Source of the DNA: CAZPRY01 sp964589175
Lineage (GTDB): Bacteria > Fidelibacterota > UBA2242
Reading direction: 5' to 3'
Assembly (NCBI GenBank): GCA_964589175.1
Contig: CAZPRY010000010.1
Location: 1-64,000 of the forward strand
Length of the DNA stretch: 64,000 nt
Made by a program: the position numbers and the translations under genes
Shown here: positions 27,667 through 37,298 of the stretch, in pieces
Layout of the letters: each line of letters begins with the position of its first letter
Position numbering within the stretch: the stretch's first letter is position 1
Notes under the pieces: generated by a model
Databases searched by the model: none
What the model saw: only the letters and a program-made list of their open reading frames with translations
What the model was told of the DNA's origin: nothing

Positions 27667-30456
27667 ATGGGCAACAAGAAAACGATACACGTCCTTTCGA
27701 ACACGCACTGGGATCGCGAATGGCGTTTCCCTTTCCAGGAGACCCGCCTGCACCTGGCCAAGCTGATCGATAAAATGCTGGATTTGATGGAGAGCAACCC
27801 GGATTATCGCTATTTCAATTTTGATTCGCAGACGATCTTTCTGGACGATTATCTCGAAATCAAACCGGAGAACCGTCCGCGATTGGAAAGCCTGATCAAA
27901 GCCGGCCGACTGATTGTCGGGCCCTGGTACACACTGCCCGAAGAATTTACGGTCAATGCCGAAGCGCTGGTGCGCAACCTGCTGATGGGCAAACGGGTCG
28001 GGGACTCCTTCGGCAAAACCTCGGGGGTCGGCTACACGCCCACCTCGTACGGACAGATTTCGCAGATGGCCCAACTCTATGACGGCTTCGGCATCGACGG
28101 CATCATCTTTTATCGCGGGATTCACCACACGGAAGGTACCAACGAATACTGGCTGGAAGCGCCGGATGGAACCCGTATCCTGGGAATTCGCCTGAGCCGG
28201 CACGTCAGCCGGGGCGCTTTCTTTATCTACGTCGCCCGCCGGACCATGCACGCGCCGGACTTCCCCGGCTTCCGCTGGGGTGAAGAGGGCTGCCTGCCGT
28301 TCCACCTCTGCCGGGCCGATGAGGATCACGAAGAAGAACCGCTGGTGATCCGTTCGCCTTATGGTGAAACCTGCCATCTGGAGAACGTCAAACCCGGTAT
28401 TATGCAGGCGATGGAGGACATCCTGGAGCAGGCCACCAGCGACTGCCTGGTGCTACTGGACGGCATGGACAGTGCTTACCCGAATAAACATCTCCCCCAA
28501 ATCCTGGAGGAGGCCAACCGGGTCAATCCCGATTGGGAATTTATCCACAGTTCGCTGCCCAATTTTCTGGCCGATCTGAAATCCCGCATCGAACCGGAGA
28601 AGCTGACCGTTTTGAAAGGCGAACGCCGCCATCCCAGCCCGGACAACATGTTCAACGCCTTCTTGAAAGATTCGCTCTCCTCGCGTATTTACATCAAGCA
28701 GCGTAATGCCGAGACGGAGCGTTCCCTGCTGCAATGGGCCGAGCCCTTTTCAGTGGTGGCGGAGCTGCTGGGCGAAGAAGACTACCCGGCAAGCGCCTTG
28801 ATCCACGCCTGGAAAATGCTGCTGTCCTGCCATTCGCACGACGGCATCGGCGGCCTCAGCCCCGACCAGATTCACAAGGATATGCAGTTCCGTTTCGATC
28901 AGGTGGACATCATCGGCAAGACCCTGACGAAGAACGCCCTGGGCGCGATTGTGGCGCGCATCGATACTTCCGACGCACATCCCGAAGATATCCTGGTGAC
29001 GGTTTTCAATCCGCTGCCCTTCGAGCGCGACGATGTGCCGCAGGTCTTTATCGATTTCCCGAGAGAGCCGCTCTACCGTTCTTTCTCGATTTACGACGAT
29101 CGCGGATTCAGGGTCAATTACCAGGTCCTTTCGCGTGAGGAGAGTTATCTGATTCCGATCGAGCCGCATGAAATCCCGACCAATTATACCACGACCAAAT
29201 GGAAAATAGCCATCGAGGCCAACGATATCCCGGCGCTGGGTTACAAGACTTTCACAGTAAAACCGGAGGACGGCCGCCGGTCCAACTACGGTTCCCAGAT
29301 CACGGCCACGAACTGCATGGAAAACGAATTCCTGAAAGTCCGCATCGAAGCGAACGGCATGCTGACAGTCACGGACAAAAACAGCGGCGAAATCTATCCC
29401 AACCAACTCTGGTTCGAGGACAGCGGTGAATCCGGCGATCCATGGTCGCGCATTCCACCGGTTGGCGACGGCGATGCCGCCTTTTATTCGACTGGCTGCG
29501 CGGCCGAAATCAAAAAACTTTATGACGGGCCGCTACTGACCTCATTTCAAATTCAGCTTACCATGAAACTGCCGGCTGATCTCAACCGCGGCCTGAAAAA
29601 ACGCAGCGAACACTTTTGTGATCTGCCGATCACCGCCGTTGTAACCCTGAAAAGAGGCGATCCGAAACTACATATCGATATCGACCTCGAAAATACGGTC
29701 AAAGATCACCGCCTGCGCGCGATGTTCGACAGCGGTTTGCGCCCGCAGAAATCCATCGCCAGCGGACAGTTCGACGTTCTGGAGCGCGATGTGCTTCTGC
29801 CGGATACCTCGGATTGGCTGGAGCCCTACACCGGCACGCAGCCGAATAACGGCGGCGTCTGGGTTGAAAACGGAAAGCGCGGCCTGGCGGTATTCAATCT
29901 CGGCCTGCCGGAATATGAGGTGCTGGACAACGCGAGCGGCAGCATCGCCATGACCCTGCTGCGGGCCTTCGGTTATCCCAAGATGTCGGGCATCGGCCGC
30001 GAGGACCTGGCGGTCCGCATTGGTAATGAGGGCTCGCAATGCCCCGGCCGTCAACATTATGAATTGGCCTTATATTTTTACAATGGCCCGTGGCAGGCCA
30101 CCGGCGTGCAGCGCCATGAACGCGAGCACAAATACCCGACGCTCAGCGTGCACCAGGGCCGCTATGCGGGCTCCGGGCTGAGCAAGTGCGAGTCTTTTCT
30201 GAAAATCGAACCCGAAGCACTGTACCTGACAGCCCTGAAGAAGGCCGAATGGAGCGAAGGAATCGTTATGCGTTTTTACAATCCGCTGGACAGAGAACTG
30301 GCTGGATCTATCTGGTTCAGGTTTCCGCTGAAGCGAGGATGGACTGTGAAATTGAATGAGGAAATTTTAACGGAGCTGAGCGTCGCCGATGCGCATAAAA
30401 TCGAATTGAATGTGCCGCCGAAAAAAATCATGTCGCTCTTGATCGAGCAGGCCTAA
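27667..30456 (+). CDS. GH38 alpha-mannosidase-family protein lacking the nucleophile Asp
   Basis: A 929-residue protein with full GH38 layout and no signal peptide. VLSNTHWDREW gives metal ligands His14 and Asp16, and CHSHDGIGG gives His391. At the nucleophile site, where relatives have D-x-F-G-H/Q (CDMFGHPSQMPQ in the gene at 43373), this protein reads TPTSYGQISQM: Thr126 replaces the Asp that serves as both nucleophile and zinc ligand in family 38. The codon is ACC, two changes away from an Asp codon. It may have lost hydrolysis, use another residue, or act on an unusual substrate. The reading frame is intact throughout, so it is not a decaying gene. Confidence 0.8.
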   Translation: MGNKKTIHVLSNTHWDREWRFPFQETRLHLAKLIDKMLDLMESNPDYRYFNFDSQTIFLDDYLEIKPENRPRLESLIKAGRLIVGPWYTLPEEFTVNAEALVRNLLMGKRVGDSFGKTSGVGYTPTSYGQISQMAQLYDGFGIDGIIFYRGIHHTEGTNEYWLEAPDGTRILGIRLSRHVSRGAFFIYVARRTMHAPDFPGFRWGEEGCLPFHLCRADEDHEEEPLVIRSPYGETCHLENVKPGIMQAMEDILEQATSDCLVLLDGMDSAYPNKHLPQILEEANRVNPDWEFIHSSLPNFLADLKSRIEPEKLTVLKGERRHPSPDNMFNAFLKDSLSSRIYIKQRNAETERSLLQWAEPFSVVAELLGEEDYPASALIHAWKMLLSCHSHDGIGGLSPDQIHKDMQFRFDQVDIIGKTLTKNALGAIVARIDTSDAHPEDILVTVFNPLPFERDDVPQVFIDFPREPLYRSFSIYDDRGFRVNYQVLSREESYLIPIEPHEIPTNYTTTKWKIAIEANDIPALGYKTFTVKPEDGRRSNYGSQITATNCMENEFLKVRIEANGMLTVTDKNSGEIYPNQLWFEDSGESGDPWSRIPPVGDGDAAFYSTGCAAEIKKLYDGPLLTSFQIQLTMKLPADLNRGLKKRSEHFCDLPITAVVTLKRGDPKLHIDIDLENTVKDHRLRAMFDSGLRPQKSIASGQFDVLERDVLLPDTSDWLEPYTGTQPNNGGVWVENGKRGLAVFNLGLPEYEVLDNASGSIAMTLLRAFGYPKMSGIGREDLAVRIGNEGSQCPGRQHYELALYFYNGPWQATGVQRHEREHKYPTLSVHQGRYAGSGLSKCESFLKIEPEALYLTALKKAEWSEGIVMRFYNPLDRELAGSIWFRFPLKRGWTVKLNEEILTELSVADAHKIELNVPPKKIMSLLIEQA

Positions 30457-30486
30457 ATTTAGTACTATGATAAAGGAGGAAATGCA

Positions 30487-31122
30487 TTGAAGATATTGGA
30501 TGATATTTCAACGTTGCTGCAAGCCGGTAAAGCCGAACCCCTGAAGGAGCAGGTACGCCAGGCGCTGGCCGAAGGCATCGAAGCCAAGGTCATTCTGGAA
30601 GAGGGCCTGATGGTCGGTATGAACATCATCGGCCAGAAGTTCAAACGCAATGAAGTCTATGTTCCCGAGGTGCTAATCGCGGCGCGGGCCATGAACGGCG
30701 GGATCGAGATCTTGAAACCGCTGCTGGCAGCCGGCGACAGCAAGGCGCGCGGTACGGTCGTGATCGGGACCGTGCAGGGTGATTTGCATGATATCGGTAA
30801 AAACCTGGTCAAGATCATGATGGAAGGCAAAGGCATGGAAGTTATCGACCTGGGCACCAACGTTTCGGCGGATCGCTATGTTCAGGCCGCCCGCGACAAC
30901 AAGGCCCAAATCGTGGCCTGTTCGGCGCTGCTCACGACGACTATGGTTCAGATGGAGAGTGTCGTCAAAGCCCTGCAGGACGCCGGGATGCGCGACGATG
31001 TGACGATTATGATCGGCGGTGCACCAGTTACCGACGAGTACCGCAAGAGCATCGGAGCGGATATTTACAGCGCCGACGCCGCCTCCGCGGCCGACGAAGC
31101 AGCCCGTGTCTGTGCGGCTTAA
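30487..31122 (+). CDS. Corrinoid (cobalamin-binding) methyltransferase protein, MtaC/MtbC type
   Basis: A 211-residue protein with the two domains of methyltransferase corrinoid proteins. An N-terminal helical cap (about 1-85) has VGMNIIGQKFKRNEVYVPEVL. The Rossmann-like B12 domain (about 90-211) has TVQGDLHDIGKN with the cobalt-ligating His101 (D-x-H-x-x-G), then SALLTTTM and GGAPV. The start is TTG 30487 with AAAGGAGGA upstream; the ATG five bases earlier hits a stop at once. These proteins carry the methyl group between a substrate-specific methyltransferase and an acceptor-specific one. It is the only corrinoid protein in the window and lies in the middle of seven UroD-like genes and the sugar enzymes. 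No reductive-activation protein is seen. Confidence 0.9.
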   Translation: MKILDDISTLLQAGKAEPLKEQVRQALAEGIEAKVILEEGLMVGMNIIGQKFKRNEVYVPEVLIAARAMNGGIEILKPLLAAGDSKARGTVVIGTVQGDLHDIGKNLVKIMMEGKGMEVIDLGTNVSADRYVQAARDNKAQIVACSALLTTTMVQMESVVKALQDAGMRDDVTIMIGGAPVTDEYRKSIGADIYSADAASAADEAARVCAA

Positions 31123-31152
31123 ATTGATCGAAAACAGAGGGGTGTTCACCCG

Positions 31153-33246
31153 ATGATACCCACAGTGCAGGATCTTATCAGCAGCCCGATGCGGCACCGC
31201 TTCGGCGATGTTTTCAATCCGCCGGGCCTGACGAATTTCGTCGGCACGGTACAGGCCGACATTGACCTCACCGGCATCCGCAGCCTGAATTTTCCGCCGT
31301 TCGGCAGCGCCGGCACTCTGACCGCCGGCTTGTTTCTCGACGGCTGGTATTTCCCGGCTAGCGGAACGCCCGTGACCTTCTACTGGCGGCCGGACAAAAT
31401 CATCCGCGAGGCCGAATATCGCGGTCTGTTTTTACATTCGGAGACGATCCTGCTTACCGGCCGAAACGGCGTAATTGTACGCCTCGCGATCGAAAACCGC
31501 AGCGGAACCGCGCGTGACGTTTGCGTGAAATTCGGCATGGCCGGGACGGTTACTTTTGCCGTGGATAAATGGGCGGGCTTCATGCCGCCTATGGAGAGCG
31601 ACAACGAGATCGCTGCCGATGAATCCCGCTCGGCCCTGCTGTTCAGCGCACGGCATAGCCAGGCCGTTCAGATTCAGGGAGTAGTCGCGAAGAGCGCTAC
31701 GGAGCTTTTATCGACCGGCATCGAATCGACGCTCAGATTAGCTGCCGGGGAAACGCAAGCCGTTTACTTTATCAGTGTGATTGCTAAAAACCGCGCCGAA
31801 GTTTGCCAAATCTACGATGCCGTCGCCGCCGATCCCGATGCCGAGATACTGAAGACGGAAGCGGATTGGAATGCAGAACTGCAGGCGATTTTCACGCCCG
31901 GCAACAGCCGCTACTCGGGCTATCTGCCGACCCTTTTCACCGACGATAAAGAAATTCTGAAACTTTACCTCATGGGAATCATGAGTGTCGTTTATTTCAA
32001 GCGCGACAATCCCTATTCGGTTTACGGGCGCGCCTACGATACGCTGATGCCGAGATACTGGCAGACAACGACTTTCCTCTGGGATTATCATCTCAGCCAG
32101 CTGGTGCATTCCCTGCTGGACCCGGACGTCATGCAGAAATATCTGGGACACTGGATGATGATGGACATGCACCATCACTTCGGCTCGGAATATCTGACCG
32201 GCGGACCGGTCGGACCCTGGTATTCGGTCAACGATTATGCCATGCTTTCGATGTCGAATTATTTGCTGCGCTGGAACGGCCGTATGAATTGGCTCGGCAA
32301 GACGGTCGCCGCTTCGGATCGCAAAGTTAGCGGTCCGCAGAAAGTGCTGGACCACCTGCAAAAACACGCCGACAGCTGGAATTTTTTCAAGAGCAGGCAC
32401 GGCCTGGCGGATTACGGCGGTATCAACAACCTGCTGGAATGTGTCAGCACCTATATCCACGAAGTCGCCAGCCTGAACGCCGGCAATGTCTTCAACCTGC
32501 GCTTTATGGCCGATCTCCTGGATTTGACCGGTAATCCGGAGCAGGCCCAAAAGTATCGCCAGGAGGCGGCCGCGCTGCTGCCCGAAGTCATGAAGTTATA
32601 TAAGGACGGCAGCGGTTACTGGCAGGCCCGTTTCCCCGATGGTAAAATGGTCGAAGTGCGGCACTGCTACGATTTTTTCACGACGATCAATACGATCGGC
32701 GGCGATTTGACGGAAACGCAGAAAGCAGAGATGTTCCGCTTCTTCAATGAGGAGTTGAAGACCGAAACATGGATCAGGGCCATCTCGCCGCTCGACGATA
32801 ATACCATGTTCAGCGCCCGTCCCGATCATCAATGGAACGGGGGCTACCCGGCCTGGCCGCCGCAAGCGGCCGGCGCGCTATATAAGATCGGCCGCGGCGA
32901 TGTCGCTTTCAAATGGCTCAAAGGCCTGGCCCGCAGCGCCAACCAGGGACCGTTCGGACAGGCGCATTTTGTCGAAACGCTCGTGTCGACTGAAGATGGC
33001 GGCGCCCGCAAATGCCCGGGCGAAATGCCTTACCTGTGCGACTGGACGGTTTCCGGCGGCGGGGCCTGGGTGAATGTGATCATCGAATCGATTTTCGGCG
33101 TGCAAGCCGGCTTGCACGGTAAAATCGACGCGAAACCGGACTTCGGCGTCTTCGATCCGCAGGCCGAATTGGTCAACCTGCGCTACCACGGTCGGCGTTA
33201 CCGCGTGACGAAATCGGGATTAGAAGAGACGAGGAAAGATGAATAA
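31153..33246 (+). CDS. Six-hairpin (alpha/alpha)6-barrel glycosidase, GH63/GH37-like
   Basis: A 697-residue protein. The N-terminal 250 residues look like a beta-sandwich; the rest is helical with Trp-rich barrel motifs (MPRYWQTTTFLWDYHLSQL and DHQWNGGYPAWPPQAAGAL) that recall families 63, 37 and 78. The acidic residues in FLWDYH and the region before KCPGEMPYLCDW are candidate catalytic ones. There is no signal peptide, so it should act on imported oligosaccharides. Family assignment is uncertain. It overlaps the following esterase gene by 8 bases, and the corrinoid gene is 30 bases upstream. Confidence 0.65.
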   Translation: MIPTVQDLISSPMRHRFGDVFNPPGLTNFVGTVQADIDLTGIRSLNFPPFGSAGTLTAGLFLDGWYFPASGTPVTFYWRPDKIIREAEYRGLFLHSETILLTGRNGVIVRLAIENRSGTARDVCVKFGMAGTVTFAVDKWAGFMPPMESDNEIAADESRSALLFSARHSQAVQIQGVVAKSATELLSTGIESTLRLAAGETQAVYFISVIAKNRAEVCQIYDAVAADPDAEILKTEADWNAELQAIFTPGNSRYSGYLPTLFTDDKEILKLYLMGIMSVVYFKRDNPYSVYGRAYDTLMPRYWQTTTFLWDYHLSQLVHSLLDPDVMQKYLGHWMMMDMHHHFGSEYLTGGPVGPWYSVNDYAMLSMSNYLLRWNGRMNWLGKTVAASDRKVSGPQKVLDHLQKHADSWNFFKSRHGLADYGGINNLLECVSTYIHEVASLNAGNVFNLRFMADLLDLTGNPEQAQKYRQEAAALLPEVMKLYKDGSGYWQARFPDGKMVEVRHCYDFFTTINTIGGDLTETQKAEMFRFFNEELKTETWIRAISPLDDNTMFSARPDHQWNGGYPAWPPQAAGALYKIGRGDVAFKWLKGLARSANQGPFGQAHFVETLVSTEDGGARKCPGEMPYLCDWTVSGGGAWVNVIIESIFGVQAGLHGKIDAKPDFGVFDPQAELVNLRYHGRRYRVTKSGLEETRKDE

Positions 33247-34504
33247 TCGATCTAACCACACTTTGTTTGGTTTGGCTGTGATAATTTTTTTATGCGGGAG
33301 TGGACTGATGCAGTGTTCGGATAAAGATCGGGACGGCAACCGGATGTTCATTGATTTTGAAAAGAAAATGGCCACACTCGAAAATCCGCTGGAACGCCAG
33401 GTTGCGGCCAACGAATTGATGCAGGCGGCGCGCTGCGGCAAATACCCGATTTTCGAGAACGATTCAACCGTCGTGTTATTGTACCAGGGTAATCAGAAGG
33501 AGCTGTGGCTGAACGGCGACATGGTCCAGTGGTACGACGTCACACCGCTGGATAAGATCGCAGGCACCGACCTGTTTTACAAGCGTCTTGTGCTGGAACC
33601 TGACGCGCGCCTGGAGTACGGTTTTGCCGCGCAGAAAACCGATTTCCCTTTTGTGGATTCGTTGAATCCCTATAAAGTTTTAAATGGCTTCGGGCCCAGC
33701 TCGGAACTGGCCATGCCGCAATATGAACGGCACCCGCTTTTTACGCCATTCCTCTACGGTAAAACCAGCGATCTGGAGCGCGTCGCCAAGCAGGTACACA
33801 AGTCGAACATTATGGGCTATGCGCACGATATTTTCATTTACCTGCCCCCGGATTATTCCGAGAAAAACGAGTACCCGGTGCTCTACCTGCAGGACGGCCA
33901 GGATTATATCGAGTTTGCGCATATTCCCGCGGTTCTGGATGGTCTGATCGGCAGTGGCAAGATCCGGTCCATGATCGCCGTTTTCGTGCAGCCGCCCAAC
34001 CGCTTCAAACCGGAAATGCCCAACCGGGCCACCGAATACGGTCTGAACGACGACTATGTCACGTTTTTCTGCGACGAGCTGGTGCCCTACATCGATAAGC
34101 AATACGCCACCATCCGCAAGCCGTCGGCGCGCCTGGTAGCCGGCGATTCCTATGCCGGCCTGGTTTCGGTGTCCATCGGCTTTCACCGGCCTGATGTTTT
34201 CGGACTGGCCTACGGACAATCGGGATATTACTCTTTGAACAAGGATCAATTGATTGCAGAGATCAAGACGACGGATAAGCGCAATGTCCGCTTTACGGTG
34301 GACGTGGGCACTTACGAACGCAAAGTCGGCGCTAACTTTCTGCCGCAGGGCGAGGGCGATTTCCTGGAAGCCGCCCGCCGGCTGAAAACTGTTCTGATCG
34401 AAAAAGGCTATGACACGGTTTACAAAGAATATCATGAAGGGCACACCTGGGGCAGCTGGCGGCGGCACCTGATCGATGCACTGGAATATTATTTCGGAGC
34501 ATAA
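33239..34504 (+). CDS. Lipoprotein esterase, Fes/CE1-like alpha/beta hydrolase
   Basis: A 421-residue protein with a lipobox (SGLMQC). Residues about 60-150 resemble a carbohydrate-binding module of the CBM48 type often joined to such esterases. The hydrolase domain has DIFIYLPPDYSEKNEYPVLY, a nucleophile elbow GDSYAG with Ser304, and a terminal EGHTWGSWR His. Similar enzymes remove acyl groups from polysaccharides or hydrolyse enterochelin. In this locus a deacylase for decorated glycans is the simplest reading. It would be anchored in a membrane, unlike the cytoplasmic enzymes around it. The ROK gene starts 2 bases after the stop. Confidence 0.75.
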   Translation: MNNRSNHTLFGLAVIIFLCGSGLMQCSDKDRDGNRMFIDFEKKMATLENPLERQVAANELMQAARCGKYPIFENDSTVVLLYQGNQKELWLNGDMVQWYDVTPLDKIAGTDLFYKRLVLEPDARLEYGFAAQKTDFPFVDSLNPYKVLNGFGPSSELAMPQYERHPLFTPFLYGKTSDLERVAKQVHKSNIMGYAHDIFIYLPPDYSEKNEYPVLYLQDGQDYIEFAHIPAVLDGLIGSGKIRSMIAVFVQPPNRFKPEMPNRATEYGLNDDYVTFFCDELVPYIDKQYATIRKPSARLVAGDSYAGLVSVSIGFHRPDVFGLAYGQSGYYSLNKDQLIAEIKTTDKRNVRFTVDVGTYERKVGANFLPQGEGDFLEAARRLKTVLIEKGYDTVYKEYHEGHTWGSWRRHLIDALEYYFGA

Positions 34505-34506
34505 AC

Positions 34507-35451
34507 ATGCAGAGTATGCGACTGGGAATCGACTACGGCGGCACAAATGTCAAGTTCGGCGTTTTTAATGAAAACGGCGCTGAAGTAGCCTTTCGGGAAG
34601 AGAAGCTGGCCGATCTGAACCGCGACGGGGATCTGCTTGAAAACCTGACCGCAGCCGCGCGGAAATTCGCACGTGATTTTCCGATCTATTGCGGCGGGCT
34701 GGCGACCAAGGGCCTGGTCGACGCGCGCACCGGGATTTTGCATAACGACATCGGCGCCGGTCAATTGCTGGCCGGCGTGAATCTGAAACAGGCTTTTCAA
34801 ACGGCGCTCGATATTCCCTTCATTGTCGACAATGACGCCCGCGCTTATGCCTGGGGCGAATGGCGTTTCGGCGCCGGCCGGGGCAGCAATCCAATGCTTT
34901 GTATGACGCTCGGCACCGGCTTCGGCTCGGCGCTGGTTCTGAACGGCGCTCCGTATGAGGGCGTCGATCCATCCAGCGGACTGCTCGGCGGGCATATCAG
35001 CATCGACCGCAACGGGCCGTCCTGTCCCTGCGGCAGTCGCGGCTGCCTTGAATCGTACTGCTCGGCGCCGGCCTTCAATCTGCGCGTCAAGGCGGCGCAT
35101 GCGGAACTGGCCCAATTCACCGAAGCCCTGCCGGTTTTCTGCGAGGCCCTGCGGCTCGGTAAGACGGAATATTTACCGACGCTGAGAGCCTTTCAAAAGG
35201 ATCTGGCTCTCGGCATCGTCAATGTCATTCACGCCTACGGTCCGGAAACGGTCGTGCTCGGCGGCGGGGTCATGAATTCGGCGGACCTCATCCTGCCGGA
35301 AGTTATTAAAATGGTGCATGCGATGGCCTGGACTTTTCCGCGCCAGAACGTCAAAATCAAAGCTGCTGCGCTCGGCAATCGCGCGGCCGCACTCGGGATC
35401 GCCTTTCACCCGTTTCTCGATCACTCATCCGACGGAGAAAATACTCAATGA
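34507..35451 (+). CDS. ROK-family sugar kinase
   Basis: A 314-residue kinase of the glucokinase/fructokinase-like ROK family. LGIDYGGTNVKFGVF is the phosphate-binding motif, VDNDARAYAWGE holds the catalytic Asp, TLGTGFGSALVLNG is the second phosphate motif, and CPCGSRGCLE is the ROK zinc site. It phosphorylates a hexose with ATP in the cytoplasm. Its stop overlaps the next start as ATGA, which couples it to the phosphomannose-isomerase-like gene, so fructose or mannose is a plausible substrate. Confidence 0.88.
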   Translation: MQSMRLGIDYGGTNVKFGVFNENGAEVAFREEKLADLNRDGDLLENLTAAARKFARDFPIYCGGLATKGLVDARTGILHNDIGAGQLLAGVNLKQAFQTALDIPFIVDNDARAYAWGEWRFGAGRGSNPMLCMTLGTGFGSALVLNGAPYEGVDPSSGLLGGHISIDRNGPSCPCGSRGCLESYCSAPAFNLRVKAAHAELAQFTEALPVFCEALRLGKTEYLPTLRAFQKDLALGIVNVIHAYGPETVVLGGGVMNSADLILPEVIKMVHAMAWTFPRQNVKIKAAALGNRAAALGIAFHPFLDHSSDGENTQ

Positions 35452-37292
35452 ATCATAAAGTTACCGATCCGTTCGTAGCTCCGATTCCCCAGGATGCCGC
35501 AGCTTACCCGCGGGGATTGTACGATCCGTTCCCGGCCTTCCGGATCGATGAGAAAGCAATCGCGAGCGGCTACGAATCACTGGCGGAAACGCTCGTCCGG
35601 GATATGACCGACGGTCTGCGCGTGCTGGTTGTTGATGGCTACCAGGGTGTGGATTGGCCGGCTTTTCGACGGAATCTGACCAAGGCATTGCATAAGTCGA
35701 ACGTCACTGCGGATTGGATTGACATTGAAACCTGCCTGGCGGAGGAAAAGACGATCCTGCCGAAGATCGAGCCTTTTCTGGGTGGCGACGACCGCCTGTT
35801 CGGAACGCAGTTCCCGTTCGGACCGGAGGTTTTTTTCGACGCCGAAAAGATCGCCGCTCAGCGCATCCGGGCCGCAATTTTACGCAGTGAAGTGCCCGGC
35901 AAACCAACGATATTCTACGGGACCGGCGCGGCGCTGATCGAATTGTGGGACAAATTGTGGTATATCGACATTCCCAAAGATGTCATCCAGGAAAATGCCA
36001 GGCAAAATAAAGTGCGCAATCTCGGCGCTGAGACTTACAATGGTTTTGAAGAATTTTACAAGCGCGCTTATTTCGTGGATTGGCCGGCGCTGAATCGTCT
36101 GAAGCAGCGGCTGTCGCTGCAAATTGACCGGCTGATTGACTTACAGGACCCGGCGCGGCCGATGCAGATCGCCGCTACGGATTTTCAGGCGGTTTTGCGG
36201 GAACTGTCCCGCTCGGCGTTTCGGGTGCGCCCATGGTACTATTCCGGTCCGTGGGGCGGCAAGTTCATGCAGGGCCATTTCGGCGTTCATCCCGACAAAG
36301 TCAACCTTTCCACTTCTTTCGAAATCATCGTCCCGGAAAACGGCATCGTGCTGGAATCTGCTCAAAACCGCCTCGAATTTTCCTTCGACTTCCTGATGTT
36401 TCAGGAAAACGAAAATGTACTGGGCCAACAAGCCGCCCGGCAATTCGGCCTTGAATGGCCGATCCGGCTCGATTACCTCGACACGATCGACGGCGGCAAT
36501 CTCTCGACGCAGGTGCATCCGCAGCCGAATTACATCCGGCGCAACTTCGGCGAAACCTTCACGCAGGACGAGTCCTATTATATCATCAACGCCAAACCCG
36601 ACGCGCGGGTTTACATCGGCGTGACCGACAACTGCGATCCGGGCGAATTTTACCGCGCTGTGCAAAATTCCGTCGTAAAAGGCGTTGAGATCGACGTCGA
36701 TAAATATGTGAACAGCGAACCGGCCAAACCGCACGATCTTTTCCTGATCCCGAACGGCACGGTGCACGGCAGCGGCCGCAACAACCTGGTGCTCGAGATC
36801 AGCGCCACGACCTATATTTTCACCTTCAAGATTTACGACTGGATGCGCAAGGACCTGAACGGCAAATTGCGCCCGATCAACATCGAGCGCGCCTGGAAGA
36901 ACATCCGCTTCGAACGCAACAGCCGCTATGTCAAAGAAAACCTGATCGCTAAATCCAAATTGATTGCGGAGGGGCATGGCTGGGAGAGATATCTTTTAGC
37001 CAGCCAGAGAGAAAACTGGTGGGAAGTGCACAGGGTAGAATTTGAAGATGAATACACGATGGAAACCGGCGATACGGCTTTTGCCGTCAACCTGGTTGCG
37101 GGCGAAAGTTGTTTGATGACCACGGCCAACGGACGGCAGATGCCGCTGGCCTGGGCCGAATCCATGATCATTCCGGCCGCGGCCGGGCGTTTCACCGTCA
37201 GAAATATCGGGAAGACGCCTTGTAAACTACTGTTGGTCTTCGTTCGGCCGACCGTCGGAACGAGCGAGCCGTTGAACAATCCGAGCGAATGA
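35448..37292 (+). CDS. Mannose-6-phosphate isomerase-like protein with an N-terminal kinase-like domain
   Basis: A 614-residue protein. The C-terminal part (about 240-600) is a class I phosphomannose isomerase-like cupin: LSTQVHPQPNYI and LIPNGTVHGSGRNNLVLEIS carry metal-binding His and Glu residues. The N-terminal 230 residues look like a nucleoside-kinase fold (LRVLVVDGYQGVDWPAFRRNL), but where the Walker A GxxGxGK(S/T) would be it reads GYQGVDW with no Lys, so ATP binding is doubtful. The isomerase part would interconvert mannose- and fructose-phosphate or a modified relative. The coupling with the ROK kinase supports sequential steps. Confidence 0.75.
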   Translation: MNHKVTDPFVAPIPQDAAAYPRGLYDPFPAFRIDEKAIASGYESLAETLVRDMTDGLRVLVVDGYQGVDWPAFRRNLTKALHKSNVTADWIDIETCLAEEKTILPKIEPFLGGDDRLFGTQFPFGPEVFFDAEKIAAQRIRAAILRSEVPGKPTIFYGTGAALIELWDKLWYIDIPKDVIQENARQNKVRNLGAETYNGFEEFYKRAYFVDWPALNRLKQRLSLQIDRLIDLQDPARPMQIAATDFQAVLRELSRSAFRVRPWYYSGPWGGKFMQGHFGVHPDKVNLSTSFEIIVPENGIVLESAQNRLEFSFDFLMFQENENVLGQQAARQFGLEWPIRLDYLDTIDGGNLSTQVHPQPNYIRRNFGETFTQDESYYIINAKPDARVYIGVTDNCDPGEFYRAVQNSVVKGVEIDVDKYVNSEPAKPHDLFLIPNGTVHGSGRNNLVLEISATTYIFTFKIYDWMRKDLNGKLRPINIERAWKNIRFERNSRYVKENLIAKSKLIAEGHGWERYLLASQRENWWEVHRVEFEDEYTMETGDTAFAVNLVAGESCLMTTANGRQMPLAWAESMIIPAAAGRFTVRNIGKTPCKLLLVFVRPTVGTSEPLNNPSE

Positions 37293-37298
37293 TTGAAA

